Origin: Bacteroidota bacterium
GTDB lineage: Bacteria; Bacteroidota; Ignavibacteria; Ignavibacteriales; Melioribacteraceae
Assembly: GCA_021786655.1 (NCBI GenBank)
Contig: JAJYMU010000007.1
Span: 1-7,726, forward strand
Direction: 5' to 3'
Length of the DNA: 7,726 nucleotides
The stretch's first letter is position 1, and each line of letters begins with the position of its first letter. The notes beneath the pieces are model-generated. The model was not told the DNA's origin and ran no database searches. It was given only the letters and a program-made list of their open reading frames with translations. The translations under genes and the position numbers were made by a program. Below are positions 7,409-7,726 of the stretch, piece after piece.

Positions 7409-7726
7409 TTACTTCATTAACACCATTTTCTTTACGAGCGTAAATCCTTCCGCGCTCATTCTGTAAAAGTAAACGCCACTCGCAACGAGACTGCCTGATG
7501 AATCATCTCCGTTCCAAATTGAAGAATATTTACCGGCTTGATGAAATGAATCCGTAAGAACCTTAACGAGCTGACCGAGCGAATTAAAAATTTCTATCCT
7601 AACGTTGCTTGCTCTAGGAATTTCATAATTGATAGTTGTTGAAGGGTTGAACGGATTCGGATAATTATTACTCAGCTTGAAACTGAACGGGAGCTCAGTT
7701 TCCTTTTTATAAACAGAATTGGGAGT
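7409..7726 (-). CDS. C-terminal part of a T9SS-exported protein (partial)
   Basis: An open minus-strand frame of 105 codons plus a TAA stop enters from the right edge; its start lies beyond the window. Nearly all of it is a T9SS type A sorting domain: FKLSNNYPNPFNPSTTINYEIP at about residues 16-37, then IEIFNSLGQLVKVLTD, HQAGKYSSIWNGDDSSG, ASGVYFYRMSAEG and the terminal KKMVLMK. Such domains direct export through the T9SS and are usually removed or exchanged for surface attachment, so the full protein is probably secreted or surface-bound. The first 15 visible residues look like a polar linker. The catalytic or binding part is not visible, so function is unknown. The domain resembles but is clearly not identical to that of the neighbouring 5319-7268 gene. 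The shared strand suggests co-expression, but the 140-base gap leaves this open. Confidence 0.9.
   Translation of the reverse strand, partial: TPNSVYKKETELPFSFKLSNNYPNPFNPSTTINYEIPRASNVRIEIFNSLGQLVKVLTDSFHQAGKYSSIWNGDDSSGSLVASGVYFYRMSAEGFTLVKKMVLMK

Noticed and set aside
7275..7466. Plus-strand open frame of 63 codons
   Set aside because: It spans the intergenic spacer and runs into the antisense of the right-edge T9SS sorting domain; no domain, no ribosome binding site.
1..7726. CRISPR array, tRNA/rRNA, insertion sequence, phage or defence system
   Set aside because: No spaced repeats, cloverleaf-like elements, transposase or integrase motifs, or terminal repeats were seen; the window is almost wholly explained by carbohydrate-active and T9SS genes.

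Overview
The window reads as bacterial chromosome from the Bacteroidota/Chlorobiota/Ignavibacteriota side of the tree, most likely an Ignavibacteria-type organism. Two proteins end in type IX secretion system (T9SS) sorting domains of the YPNPFNP...SSGVYFYRL...KKM.LLK style that is abundant in Ignavibacteria. In addition, every visible signal peptide ends in Ala followed by Gln, the cleavage pattern common in Bacteroidota. The assignment comes from protein style only; no rRNA or housekeeping marker is present.

Layout: (1) bases 2-1480, plus strand, a glycoside hydrolase family 3 (GH3) exo-beta-glucanase cut off at its N-terminus by the window edge and closely resembling barley exohydrolase ExoI; (2) 1551-2765, plus strand, a secreted GH5 glucanase; (3) 2801-5290, plus strand, a second and different GH3 beta-glucosidase with an inserted PA14 domain and a C-terminal fibronectin-III-like domain; (4) 5319-7268, minus strand, a multidomain secreted protein with a clan GH-A type TIM barrel, two beta-rich modules and a T9SS sorting domain; (5) 7409-7726, minus strand, the C-terminal end of another T9SS cargo that enters from the right edge. 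Genes 1-3 are co-directional with gaps of 70 and 35 bases and probably form one transcription unit. They converge on genes 4 and 5. The gaps are short; the largest, 7269-7408, holds no gene.

Taken together this is a beta-glucan utilisation locus. A plausible division of labour is that the T9SS-exported gene 4 enzyme acts outside or on the cell surface, GH5 cuts oligosaccharides, and the two GH3 enzymes release glucose from the ends. Substrate linkage (beta-1,3, beta-1,4 or mixed) cannot be fixed from sequence alone, although the ExoI-like GH3 favours beta-1,3/1,4-glucans. No SusC/SusD transporter, sensor or regulator lies inside the window.

I see no mobile element, CRISPR array, RNA gene or unmistakably new system. 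The least explained parts are the gene 4 catalytic barrel, which I cannot place in a GH family, its unrecognised module at about residues 430-545, and a small hairpin plus T-run directly in front of the GH5 ribosome binding site.
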